From Mannheimia haemolytica (GTDB lineage: Bacteria > Pseudomonadota > Gammaproteobacteria > Enterobacterales > Pasteurellaceae): a stretch of 48,768 nt of DNA. Made by a program: the position numbers and the translations under genes. The stretch spans positions 1 to 48,768 of the forward strand of contig NZ_SMAC01000023.1 of the NCBI RefSeq assembly GCF_004342115.1, read 5' to 3'. This document shows, piece by piece, positions 39,283 to 46,466 of this stretch; within the stretch, counting starts at the first letter, position 1, and every line of letters begins with the position of its first letter. Under the pieces are notes generated by a model. It made no database searches. It was given only the letters and a program-made list of their open reading frames with translations, and was not told the origin of the DNA.

Positions 39283-39841
39283 AAGTGTAAAAATTGGCGT
39301 ATTTGTCTGCTCCGTTGCAGCTATTATCGGGACGGTAAAGCAATATTACAGCTCCGAAATCCGCACCAGCGAAACAGGCTTAGCCATTATCGGCAATGCG
39401 GAGGGTTGCAGACGTGATCCGTATAAATGCCCTGCCGATGTAATCACGGTTGGCATTGGCTCAACCGAGGCAAGCGGTGAGAAAATTAATGTCAATCACA
39501 AATACACCGATAAAGAGATTGCCGAGCGTTGGATAAAAGATCTTAAAATAGCTGAAAGGTGTATCAATCGTTATTTTAATGGCGACAAAATGAACGAAAA
39601 TCAGTTTTCGGCGATGGTATCAGCAGCATTTAATATGGGATGTTACAACCTTAGATTTTATCCAAATGAAAATGGTAAATACATTCAGACAACAATCCAT
39701 AAATATGCTATGGCTAAGGATTTTAAAGCGATGTGTAATAGGATACCTGATTTTAACCGCTCGGGAGGTAAAGTGCTAAGAGGTTTGAAAATCCGCCGAG
39801 AAAAAGAAAAAGCCCTGTGTCTCGGGCAGGAGGTTAAATGA
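39275..39841 (+). CDS. SAR endolysin, GH24 lysozyme with P1 Lyz-type cysteine switch
   Basis: 188 residues. Residues 7-22 form a weakly hydrophobic signal-anchor-release segment (VKIGVFVCSVAAIIGTV). The GH24 triad has the exact E-8-C-5-T spacing: Glu43, Cys52, Thr58, within AEGCRRDPYKCPADVITVGIG. Cys12 in the SAR segment, Cys45 two residues after the Glu, and the triad Cys52 copy the arrangement in P1 Lyz (Cys13, Cys44, Cys51). There a Cys44-Cys51 bond locks the enzyme until membrane release frees Cys13. The same switch is inferred here. Degrades peptidoglycan. Confidence 0.9.
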   Translation: MSKSVKIGVFVCSVAAIIGTVKQYYSSEIRTSETGLAIIGNAEGCRRDPYKCPADVITVGIGSTEASGEKINVNHKYTDKEIAERWIKDLKIAERCINRYFNGDKMNENQFSAMVSAAFNMGCYNLRFYPNENGKYIQTTIHKYAMAKDFKAMCNRIPDFNRSGGKVLRGLKIRREKEKALCLGQEVK

Positions 39842-40293
39842 TTGTCAAACTCTGCCAAATGACCAATAAGCATTTCAGCCCGCTAATGATTGTGCTGGTG
39901 CTAGTTGGCGTATTAGCCAATTTCGTGCAGTTTCGCCAAAACGAAAGCCTGAAAGCAGACTTACAGGCACGCACCACGCAAAACCAACTGATTCAAGCCG
40001 ATAACCGCAATTTAGCCAATCAGCTTGAAAACAGCCAAATACAGCTTGAGGCGTATCAAAAACAGGTGGATGACCTCAATCAGAAAGTGTTAGCCAAAAT
40101 GAAACAAGCGGAGCAACGAAGTAATGAAATCCTTAACGAACTGGAAAAGCATAAAAAGTGGGCTGATTCTGCCGTGCCTCCTAGCGTTGGCAAGCTGCTC
40201 AACCAACGAAAGCGTGCGGTATCACACCCTCAAATCGAACCCGATAATCTGTCCGAAAAGGCTGGAGTGCCAAACACCGGCAACCGAGATTAA
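39838..40293 (+). CDS. i-spanin (Rz/LysB-like)
   Basis: 151 residues. One N-terminal membrane segment (about 15-32, LMIVLVLVGVLANFVQF) is followed by a long heptad-like helix (about 38-115) rich in Gln, Lys and Glu, the inner-membrane spanin layout. It overlaps the endolysin stop by 4 nt (ATGA). With the embedded o-spanin gene it would fuse inner and outer membranes in the last step of lysis. Confidence 0.85.
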   Translation: MIVKLCQMTNKHFSPLMIVLVLVGVLANFVQFRQNESLKADLQARTTQNQLIQADNRNLANQLENSQIQLEAYQKQVDDLNQKVLAKMKQAEQRSNEILNELEKHKKWADSAVPPSVGKLLNQRKRAVSHPQIEPDNLSEKAGVPNTGNRD

Positions 40294-40417
40294 CACCAAC
40301 GGTGATCTTGTCAAAGCACTAGACAAAAGACTCAACACCATTGAGGTATGCCAAGTCATCATCGAATCGTTCGAGCATTGCATCGAGCAATACAACAAAA
40401 TCAACCAAGGCGAGTAA
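40124..40417 (+). CDS. o-spanin lipoprotein (Rz1/LysC-like), overlapping the i-spanin gene
   Basis: 97 residues in a different frame, starting inside the Rz-like gene and running 124 nt past it. The signal peptide has a lipobox LASC (in LPCLLALASCSTNES), so the mature protein is an outer-membrane lipoprotein beginning at Cys25. Partly embedded Rz/Rz1 pairs are a hallmark of phages of Gram-negative hosts; the C-terminus (CQVIIESFEHCIEQYNKI) would contact the i-spanin. Confidence 0.85.
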   Translation: MKSLTNWKSIKSGLILPCLLALASCSTNESVRYHTLKSNPIICPKRLECQTPATEINTNGDLVKALDKRLNTIEVCQVIIESFEHCIEQYNKINQGE

Positions 40418-40441
40418 TCGCCTTTTTTAATAAGGACGACT

Positions 40442-40663
40442 ATGTCAGACCAAATCGACCGAGCCAACGAATTAGCCGAAAAAGCCAGAGAGGCAGCACT
40501 TGCAAAAATTTTGCAAAATCAGACCGCTTGCACCAGCCTCTTTGAGTGTGAGGACTGTGGCGAGCCAATCCCCGAAAAACGCCGAGAAATGGTTATTGGC
40601 TGCACCCGTTGCATTGAGTGCCAAACCATTTACGAGCATAAGCAAAAAGGCTACCGCAGATGA
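40442..40663 (+). CDS. TraR/DksA-family zinc-finger protein
   Basis: 73 residues. A single C4 zinc finger CEDCG...CTRCIECQ (C-x2-C-x17-C-x2-C) near residues 36-61 after an N-terminal helix (DQIDRANELAEKAREAALA), as in phage TraR-like proteins. TraR binds the RNA polymerase secondary channel and mimics DksA with ppGpp; an effect on host transcription is inferred. It overlaps R by 4 nt. Confidence 0.88.
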   Translation: MSDQIDRANELAEKAREAALAKILQNQTACTSLFECEDCGEPIPEKRREMVIGCTRCIECQTIYEHKQKGYRR

Positions 40664-41145
40664 TTAAACCTGATCGCTTGCGAGCCTTGCTCACGCAAAC
40701 CATTGATATATTCCAAACCAACTCCGAAAATCTGATTTTGCAATATGACAAAGGCAAAATTAAAAGCAAAGGGAGCCAAAGCCATTCGTTTGAATACCAC
40801 TACGATTTAGAGCTAATCGTGGTGGATTTTCCGTATCACCCCGACGTGTTGTTTGTGCCGGTGCTAAATTTTGTGCGAAATGAACAATGGGAGCTACTGC
40901 AAAACCCGGAACTACAAGACAAAATCGAATTTGAAATCGACCACAACAATCACGAAAGCTACGATATTTATATCCGCATTCCGCTCACGGAACGGGTGAT
41001 CGTGAAAGAGCAAGACGGACACCTAATCGCAACCCACGCCGATGAACCGAACCTTGCCGATGTTTCGCCATTTACCCGTTTAACCGAATATGAGGTTTAC
41101 CTCAAAGACGAACTGATTTATCAGTGGACAGAGCCAAATGAGTGA
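40660..41145 (+). CDS. R: Tail completion protein (P2 R-like)
   Basis: 161 residues (P2 R 155). It begins MIKPDRLRALLTQT, the standard start of the family, followed by YHYDLELIVVDFPYHPDVLF and, near the end, EVYLKDELIYQW. It takes part in head-tail joining. Overlaps the zinc-finger gene by 4 nt and S by 8 nt. Confidence 0.92.
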   Translation: MIKPDRLRALLTQTIDIFQTNSENLILQYDKGKIKSKGSQSHSFEYHYDLELIVVDFPYHPDVLFVPVLNFVRNEQWELLQNPELQDKIEFEIDHNNHESYDIYIRIPLTERVIVKEQDGHLIATHADEPNLADVSPFTRLTEYEVYLKDELIYQWTEPNE

Positions 41146-41596
41146 ACCGATTGAACAAGTAAAAACCGCCTTTGACCACTTGCTAAATAATATCAGCAAA
41201 CCTCGCAGACGGTTGATGTATCAACAAATCGGGCGAGAGCTTGCCCGAAGCCAACGCAGACGGATTAAAGCACAACAAAACCCAGACGGCTCGGCATACG
41301 AGCCACGCAAAAAGCCGAAGAAAGGGGTAAAAAGCAAAATTAAATCGGGCAAGATGTTTGACAAAATTACCCAGCCACGTTTTATGCGGCTACGCCTTGA
41401 AAGCGAAGGTGTCAGCTTAGGTTATGAGGGTGGTGATGCGGTCATCGCCCGAATCCACCAACAAGGCTTAATCGGACGAGTGCGGAAAGATTGGGATTTA
41501 AAAGTGAAATATGCCAGCCGTGAGTTGCTAGGTTTTACTGATGACGATCTGCAGATGATTGAGGATTATATGATTAATATTTTGGCTGGTAGCTAA
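41138..41596 (+). CDS. S: Virion morphogenesis/tail completion protein (P2 S-like)
   Basis: 152 residues (P2 S 150). Family features are RRRLMYQQIGRELARSQRRRI, a basic PRKKPKKGVKSKIKSGKMFDKI segment and ASRELLGFTDDDLQMIEDYM at the C-terminus. It overlaps R. The next rightward gene (T) is separated by the leftward membrane gene at 41647-41928. Confidence 0.92.
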   Translation: MSEPIEQVKTAFDHLLNNISKPRRRLMYQQIGRELARSQRRRIKAQQNPDGSAYEPRKKPKKGVKSKIKSGKMFDKITQPRFMRLRLESEGVSLGYEGGDAVIARIHQQGLIGRVRKDWDLKVKYASRELLGFTDDDLQMIEDYMINILAGS

Positions 41597-41616
41597 ATGA
41601 TGAATAGAAACTTTTG

Positions 41617-41642
41617 CAAAAAAGCGGTCAATTTTGACCGCT
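41617..41642 (-). terminator. Terminator of the leftward membrane gene
   Basis: AAGCGGTCAA and TTGACCGCTT (41621-41630, 41633-41642) form a 10-bp stem with a 2-nt centre, carrying uptake-signal-like cores. On the minus strand it is followed by TTTTTT, 5 nt past the stop of the membrane gene. It may also affect the late transcript crossing it. Confidence 0.7.
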
Positions 41643-41646
41643 TGAG

Positions 41647-41928
41647 TTATTGATTAACGCTTTGTCTATCTGAATGATACCAACAAAGAAACCCTAAAAT
41701 AGCTGAAAAAATCAATGCTATCAAAATAAAAGTATTGAGTGGTAACAATACATAAAGTGAGATCAGAATAACGATAATAGAAAGCCCAACCATATTTGCC
41801 AATAATGAAAGCAGGCTTAAAAATACTGTTGTAACTACACCAAAAATGGCAGCAAAGGTTGTAAAACCTATTGCCAATAATGCACCGAAACCAATTAACC
41901 CAAGTAAGATAAATAAGATTTCCATAGA
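41647..41928 (-). CDS. Small integral membrane protein of unknown function (phage moron)
   Basis: 93 residues from ATG 41928, chosen for the AAGGGA ribosome site; frames from 41946 or 42024 would add hydrophilic residues encoded under T. It has four hydrophobic segments (about 2-20, 22-44, 47-62 and 66-84) and a short charged tail (WYHSDRQSVNQ). It lies against the late-gene direction, with its own promoter and terminator, so it is probably expressed in the lysogen. Small membrane proteins in this kind of position often exclude other phages or alter the host envelope. No family was recognised, so function is open. Confidence 0.7.
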   Translation of the reverse strand, partial: SMEILFILLGLIGFGALLAIGFTTFAAIFGVVTTVFLSLLSLLANMVGLSIIVILISLYVLLPLNTFILIALIFSAILGFLCWYHSDRQSVNQ

Positions 41929-41958
41929 TTTTCCCTTAGCCATACTACAATTAAGGTT

Positions 41959-41987
41959 ATAATATGAGCAATAATTTAAAAATTCAA
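41959..41987 (-). promoter_or_regulatory. Leftward promoter of the membrane-protein gene
   Basis: On the minus strand TTGAAT (41987-41982) and TATTAT (41964-41959) are spaced by exactly 17 bp, putting the start near 41952, 24 nt before the ATG at 41928. The elements overlap the first codons of T. Confidence 0.5.
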
Positions 41988-44876
41988 GTAGTTCTTTCTG
42001 CGTTAGATAAATTAACCGCACCATTTAAGAGTGTGGTAAAACAGACGGAGAAATTATCTCAATCTTTAAAAGTACAGAGAGATGAATTAAAAGCATTGGA
42101 AAAAACACAAAGTAAAATGCAATCATTTAAAAAAATGGACGATAGCATTAAGAAATCCAATGAAACTATACTCAAACAGACAAAGCATTTAGATAATCTC
42201 AAAAATAAAATCAGCCAAATGAAAAATGAACGAATTGAGCTGAAAGTGAAAATGGATGCGAAAAAAAGGGAATTTCAACAAATTACGAAAGGTGGTTCAG
42301 CTTGGAGTGCAAGAGCCGCATTTTTAGATAAAGATTTTGAAAAAATGCAAAGAGAATATGAAAAACTCGGTGCATCTATTTCAAGTGTCAGCCGAAAAAG
42401 AACAGAAGAAAATCGGGCATTAAAGGATTCTCGCCATCAACAAGCTAAGCAACTTTTATATTTTCGTAGTTTAAGACGTGAATTGAGAGCAAGCGGCATT
42501 AATATTAAAGATTTTGCTCAAAGCGAAACCAACTTAACAGACAAGATTGCAAAAGCAAATCAATTAATCGACCAACAAAAAGCAAAATTAGAAAAACTAA
42601 ATGCGGTTAAAGCTCGAAATGAAAAATATTGGGCAACTGTCGAAAAGGTAAAAAATACCAGCGAACGTTTGCATAATTTAGGACAACGCTCAATGATTAG
42701 TGGTGCGGCAATTTCTGCCCCTGTTGTTGGGCTAGGGAAAGGGGTTGTCGGAATGGCTCAAACAGCGGGTAAATTTGAACAATTTAATGCTATTTTAGAG
42801 GTAACCGAGGGAAGTGCTGAAAAAGCCAAGCAAAGTTTTGATTGGGTTAAACAATTTGCAGTAGATACCCCCTCAAACCTTGATGAAGCAATGGAAGCCT
42901 TTGTAAAGTTAAGAGCATACGGTCTTGATCCTACCAATGGCTTACTACAAACATTAGGTGATACAGGTGCTGCAATGGGTAAGCCTGTAATGCAAGCAGT
43001 TGAGGCAATAGCAGATGCTTTAACGGGTGAGAATGAACGCTTAAAAGAATTTGGTATTAAAGGAAGTGTAGTTAAAGGTACAAATATTATTGAGTATGCC
43101 TACACTGATAAATTAGGCAAACAACAAGTCGCAAAAGTAAACAAAAATAACCGAAAAGAAATTGAGCAAACCCTAACCCGTATTTTTAACGAAAAATATG
43201 CTGGAGCAATGGAAAAACAAGCTAAAACGCTAGTTGGTATTTGGGGAAAAATTGAAGATTATTGGACAAATTTCCAAATGCAAGTGATGGAATCGGGAGC
43301 ATTTGACTGGATTAAAAATAAATTGCAATGGGTGTTAGACAGTTTAGATAAAATGGCTGAAAATGGCGAGTTGCAAAAATGGGCTGAAGATGTCGGAGCC
43401 GTTATTCAAGAAACAGTACAAGGCTTATGGGCTTTTGGTGAAAAAATTATTGAAGTGGTTAAATGGTTAGCGAGCTTGGCACGGGAGAATAAAGGGCTAA
43501 TTGCAACATTCGTTAAATGGTCTGCTATTCTTGGCTCTAGTTTAACGGTGCTAGGAGCTTTTGCAGTGGTGGCAAGTTTTGCATTATATCCTGTAGCAAG
43601 ATTGGCTCTTGGTATCGGCAAATTTACAGGTGCAAGCACCTTATTAAATAAGGCATTATTTGATAGTAATGATAAATTCCGATTATTCAATAAATCACTT
43701 TATTCATCAGGCACTACGGCTGCTTTTGTTAAATCAAAATTTAATCAGTTAGCAACTTTACCAAATGTGCTGGGAAGTAGTTTTAATAAATTAGGCGGTG
43801 GCATCAAAATGCTAATTCCACAGCTTAAAACAAAAGTATTTTGGCTCAATATGCTAAAAGGTATTTTAGGCAAGTTGTGGAGTGCAATCCGTTTTATTTT
43901 CTCACCGTTGAAATTATTACTTGGTATTTTCTCGCCGATTGGCTTAGCGATTACAGCTATTTCGGTAGCAGGGGTAGCGTTATATAGAAATTGGGAGAAG
44001 GTCAGAGCCTTTTTTGGAGGCTTTTTGCAAGGATTATCTAAAGGTCTTGCACCAGTATTAGAGAGATTTAAACCTTTAGGAAAACTATTTGAAACTATAT
44101 CAAACTGGGTTAAATCTACGTTTAAGTGGTTATCCGATTTATTAACCCCAGCGGATAAAACATCGGAAAGTTTAGATAAAGCGAGTTCTGCAGGAGAAAA
44201 ATTCGGGCTTGCATTGGCTGGTGCAATAGACTTGGTAACATCACCTGTTCAGTGGCTAGTCGATCAGTTTAAGTGGATTTCTGAAAATATGCCGAGTTGG
44301 GACACTATTGGTGAGGGTGTAAAAAAGGCAGCTACTGCAATTGTTCCCACCGAGCACGCTAAGCAGATTAGTCAAACGGCAGAAATGTCAAATAATATGT
44401 ATGACCCGAATTATACTCCACCACAACTTGAGCAAAAATGGATTGGTGGCTTGGTTGGTAACGGTAAAGGAAGAGGCTTTGCCACAGGCGGCTACACCGG
44501 CAACGGTGGCAAATACGAGCCCGCCGGTATTGTGCATAAGGGCGAGTATGTAATGACCAAAGAGGCAACTGCACGCTTGGGTGTGGCAAATCTTAACCGG
44601 CTAAACTATGGCAAAGTTGCTGGGCTAACTGCACTTGCGTCAAGTGTTGCGTTTGCTCAACCAATGCCTGCGGTCAAAATCGACAGCAGACCACCGCTGA
44701 CGGCAAGCCAACCAAGCCCAACAGTTGCACCGGTGTCGCAAAATATCCATATCACCATCAACGCCACCGGTGGGCAAGACCCACAAGCAATCGCCCGACT
44801 GGTTGCAATGGAGTTGGAAAAACAACAACGCCAAGCACAAGCAAGAGCAAGATCGTCTTTGAGAGACAGGGGCTAA
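41964..44876 (+). CDS. T: Tail tape-measure protein (P2 T-like)
   Basis: 970 residues. Long N-terminal coiled-coil region (about 15-245), a PhageMin_Tail-type segment (KFEQFNAILEVTEGSAEKAKQ, then AMEAFVKLRAYGLDPTNG), several hydrophobic stretches (about 515-545 and 650-680), and the common tape-measure end KYEPAGIVHKGEYVMTKEA. It sets tail length. The first 2.4 kb is visibly more AT-rich than the neighbouring late genes, while the last ~430 bp resembles them, suggesting a replaced module. In P2, T lies after FI/FII; here it sits between S and V. Confidence 0.92.
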   Translation: MSNNLKIQVVLSALDKLTAPFKSVVKQTEKLSQSLKVQRDELKALEKTQSKMQSFKKMDDSIKKSNETILKQTKHLDNLKNKISQMKNERIELKVKMDAKKREFQQITKGGSAWSARAAFLDKDFEKMQREYEKLGASISSVSRKRTEENRALKDSRHQQAKQLLYFRSLRRELRASGINIKDFAQSETNLTDKIAKANQLIDQQKAKLEKLNAVKARNEKYWATVEKVKNTSERLHNLGQRSMISGAAISAPVVGLGKGVVGMAQTAGKFEQFNAILEVTEGSAEKAKQSFDWVKQFAVDTPSNLDEAMEAFVKLRAYGLDPTNGLLQTLGDTGAAMGKPVMQAVEAIADALTGENERLKEFGIKGSVVKGTNIIEYAYTDKLGKQQVAKVNKNNRKEIEQTLTRIFNEKYAGAMEKQAKTLVGIWGKIEDYWTNFQMQVMESGAFDWIKNKLQWVLDSLDKMAENGELQKWAEDVGAVIQETVQGLWAFGEKIIEVVKWLASLARENKGLIATFVKWSAILGSSLTVLGAFAVVASFALYPVARLALGIGKFTGASTLLNKALFDSNDKFRLFNKSLYSSGTTAAFVKSKFNQLATLPNVLGSSFNKLGGGIKMLIPQLKTKVFWLNMLKGILGKLWSAIRFIFSPLKLLLGIFSPIGLAITAISVAGVALYRNWEKVRAFFGGFLQGLSKGLAPVLERFKPLGKLFETISNWVKSTFKWLSDLLTPADKTSESLDKASSAGEKFGLALAGAIDLVTSPVQWLVDQFKWISENMPSWDTIGEGVKKAATAIVPTEHAKQISQTAEMSNNMYDPNYTPPQLEQKWIGGLVGNGKGRGFATGGYTGNGGKYEPAGIVHKGEYVMTKEATARLGVANLNRLNYGKVAGLTALASSVAFAQPMPAVKIDSRPPLTASQPSPTVAPVSQNIHITINATGGQDPQAIARLVAMELEKQQRQAQARARSSLRDRG

Positions 44877-44893
44877 TTTGACAAAGTAGAATG

Positions 44894-44930
44894 AAAAGCG
44901 GACAATGCTCTAAATTGTCCGCTTTTTATA
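44894..44930 (+). terminator. Terminator after the tape-measure gene
   Basis: AAAAGCGGACAAT (44894-44906) and ATTGTCCGCTTTT (44914-44926) form a 13-bp stem with a 7-nt loop ending in a T run, 18 nt after the T stop and 15 nt before the antitoxin start. Confidence 0.75.
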
Positions 44931-44940
44931 GGAGCAAATG

Positions 44941-45117
44941 ATGTTTAAAGAAAAAGGATATGATGAATTTGTGAATGAATGTGTGCGAAAAGGTAGAGAA
45001 GAACACAAAGCTGGTTTAGGATTTACGCTAGAGCAATCTCGCTTACATATCAAAAAAACCATTGAGCAAAAATCACAAGAGCTAAACGAATTTCAGCGTG
45101 AAGTGGTTTATGGCTAA
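44941..45117 (+). CDS. Antitoxin of a RelE/ParE-type pair
   Basis: 58 residues from ATG 44941, favoured over the adjacent ATG 44938 because AGGAG lies 6 nt before it. Charged, mostly helical protein: MFKEKGYDEFVNECVRKG, then a basic and acidic C-terminus (HIKKTIEQKSQELNEFQREV) suited to wrapping a toxin. No known antitoxin family was recognised with certainty. The call rests on position, size and the ATGGCTAA overlap (8 nt) with the toxin gene. Confidence 0.75.
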   Translation: MFKEKGYDEFVNECVRKGREEHKAGLGFTLEQSRLHIKKTIEQKSQELNEFQREVVYG

Positions 45118-45397
45118 AATTACCATTAAACCACAAGCATTGAGTCAATTTGACGAGATTGTAAAAAGTGTTATCGAATTTACCGGTTTTGAAACGAGTG
45201 GTATTCGATTACAAAGTGATATTTTTGACAAAATAGAGCAAATTGCATTTATGCCACTCTCTGGAAGAGCAAGAGAAGATGGGACAAGAGAAACTTTCGT
45301 AAGACGTTATCGGATTGTGTACGATTACGATAGGCAGGCAGATGAAGTGATCATCTTAGCTATCATTCACAGTAGCCGACTTTACCCACGCCTATAA
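45110..45397 (+). CDS. RelE/ParE-family toxin
   Basis: 95 residues from ATG 45110, which overlaps the antitoxin stop; the ATG at 45098 is also possible but less coupled. RelE/ParE fold: ITIKPQALSQFDEIVKSVIEF at the N-terminus, then MPLSGRAREDGTRETFVRRYRIVYDYD and the C-terminal VIILAIIHSSRLYPRL, a pattern of ParE-type plasmid-stabilisation toxins. Members either cut mRNA on ribosomes (RelE) or poison gyrase (ParE); ParE is more likely from the FVRRYRIVYDYD and HSSR features. Lies between terminators inside the late operon, so it acts as an independent cassette. Confidence 0.85.
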   Translation: MAKITIKPQALSQFDEIVKSVIEFTGFETSGIRLQSDIFDKIEQIAFMPLSGRAREDGTRETFVRRYRIVYDYDRQADEVIILAIIHSSRLYPRL

Positions 45398-45402
45398 TCA
45401 GC

Positions 45403-45428
45403 AAGCGACCTAATCGGTCGCTTTTTCT
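45403..45428 (+). terminator. Terminator after the toxin gene
   Basis: AAGCGACC (45403-45410) and GGTCGCTT (45416-45423) with a 5-nt loop, followed by TTTCTTT, 5 nt after the toxin stop. Confidence 0.75.
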
Positions 45429-45525
45429 TTGCCTGTTAAACCCCATTTCACACCTTGCATTTATACCCAAAGCCTTTCGCCTTTTGCAAAATATCCTCAT
45501 TTTTTAACCGCTTGTAATTGTAAAA

Positions 45526-46131
45526 ATGAGTGAGCCAAACCACGCCGAACAAATCCGCCGTTTAGACAATATTATCCGCCTTGGCACTATTGCCGAGGTG
45601 GATTTAACCACAGCCACCGCACGGGTCAATTCGGGCGGTATTACGACCGATTTCTTACCGTGGCTGACTTTTCGTGCCGGCACATCGCAAACGTGGTCAG
45701 CTCCAACAGTTGGCGAGCAATGCGTGGTGTTAAGCGTGAGTGGTGAATTTACCACAGGCGTGATCTTATTTGGGATTTACACCCAAAACGCCCCGAGCCA
45801 ATCCGCCGATGAGCATCTATTCCGCTTTTCGGACGGTGCAGAAATCAGCTACAACACCGCAAGCGGTCAATTAACCGTAAAAAATTGCAAAGTGGTGATT
45901 GTGCAGGCGACAGAATCTATCACGCTCGACACGCCCACGGTTAAGGCCACAAAAAATGTCGTGATTGGGGGCAACCTCTCCGTGAAAGGCACAACCTCAT
46001 CGCAAGGTGCAATCAGCACACAGGGGGCGGTAACAGCAAAAGGCGATGTATCAGGGGCGGGAATCAGTTTAGGCAGCCACCATCACATTGAGCAAGGTGA
46101 CGGCAGACCAACTAGCGGAGCAAAACCATAA
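45526..46131 (+). CDS. V: Baseplate assembly protein/tail spike (P2 V-like)
   Basis: 201 residues (P2 V 211). The OB-fold N-terminal part has GTIAEVDLTTATARVNSGGI and FRAGTSQTWSAPTVGEQCVV. The C-terminal beta-helical part has repetitive VKGTTSSQGAISTQGAVTAK and ends with a GSHHHIEQGDGRPTSG tip, whose histidines in P2 V bind a metal ion at the spike apex. It pierces the outer membrane. No strong ribosome site is seen. Confidence 0.93.
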   Translation: MSEPNHAEQIRRLDNIIRLGTIAEVDLTTATARVNSGGITTDFLPWLTFRAGTSQTWSAPTVGEQCVVLSVSGEFTTGVILFGIYTQNAPSQSADEHLFRFSDGAEISYNTASGQLTVKNCKVVIVQATESITLDTPTVKATKNVVIGGNLSVKGTTSSQGAISTQGAVTAKGDVSGAGISLGSHHHIEQGDGRPTSGAKP

Positions 46132-46466
46132 TGAACCGAGAAACAGGCGAACAGCTTGAAGACGAAGTAGAGCATATCAAGCAGTCTATCAAAGATATTT
46201 TGCTGACGGCAAAAGGCAGTCGGGTAATGCGGCGAACCTATGGCAGTAATCTCTACAAGCTAACTGATAAACCGATTGCCGCAAGTCTGATTATGCAACT
46301 CTCCGCTGCGTGCGTGATGGCGTTGCAGCAATGGGAGCCACGTATAGCGATCACCCGATTTAAAGTGGAATTTGCCGAAGATAACCACAATAAGCTGATT
46401 TGCACCTTAGATTTTACCCTTAAGCACCGAAAAATCAGCATCAAAGGAATGCGTTTTAAACTATGA
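46131..46466 (+). CDS. W: Baseplate wedge protein (P2 W-like, gp25 family)
   Basis: 111 residues (P2 W 115). The gp25-like pattern includes HIKQSIKDILLTAKGSRVMR and TYGSNLYKLTDKP, with the conserved RR-x-YGS core. Forms part of the baseplate wedge with J. The start overlaps the V stop by 1 nt (TAATG), and the end overlaps J by 4 nt. Confidence 0.92.
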   Translation: MNRETGEQLEDEVEHIKQSIKDILLTAKGSRVMRRTYGSNLYKLTDKPIAASLIMQLSAACVMALQQWEPRIAITRFKVEFAEDNHNKLICTLDFTLKHRKISIKGMRFKL

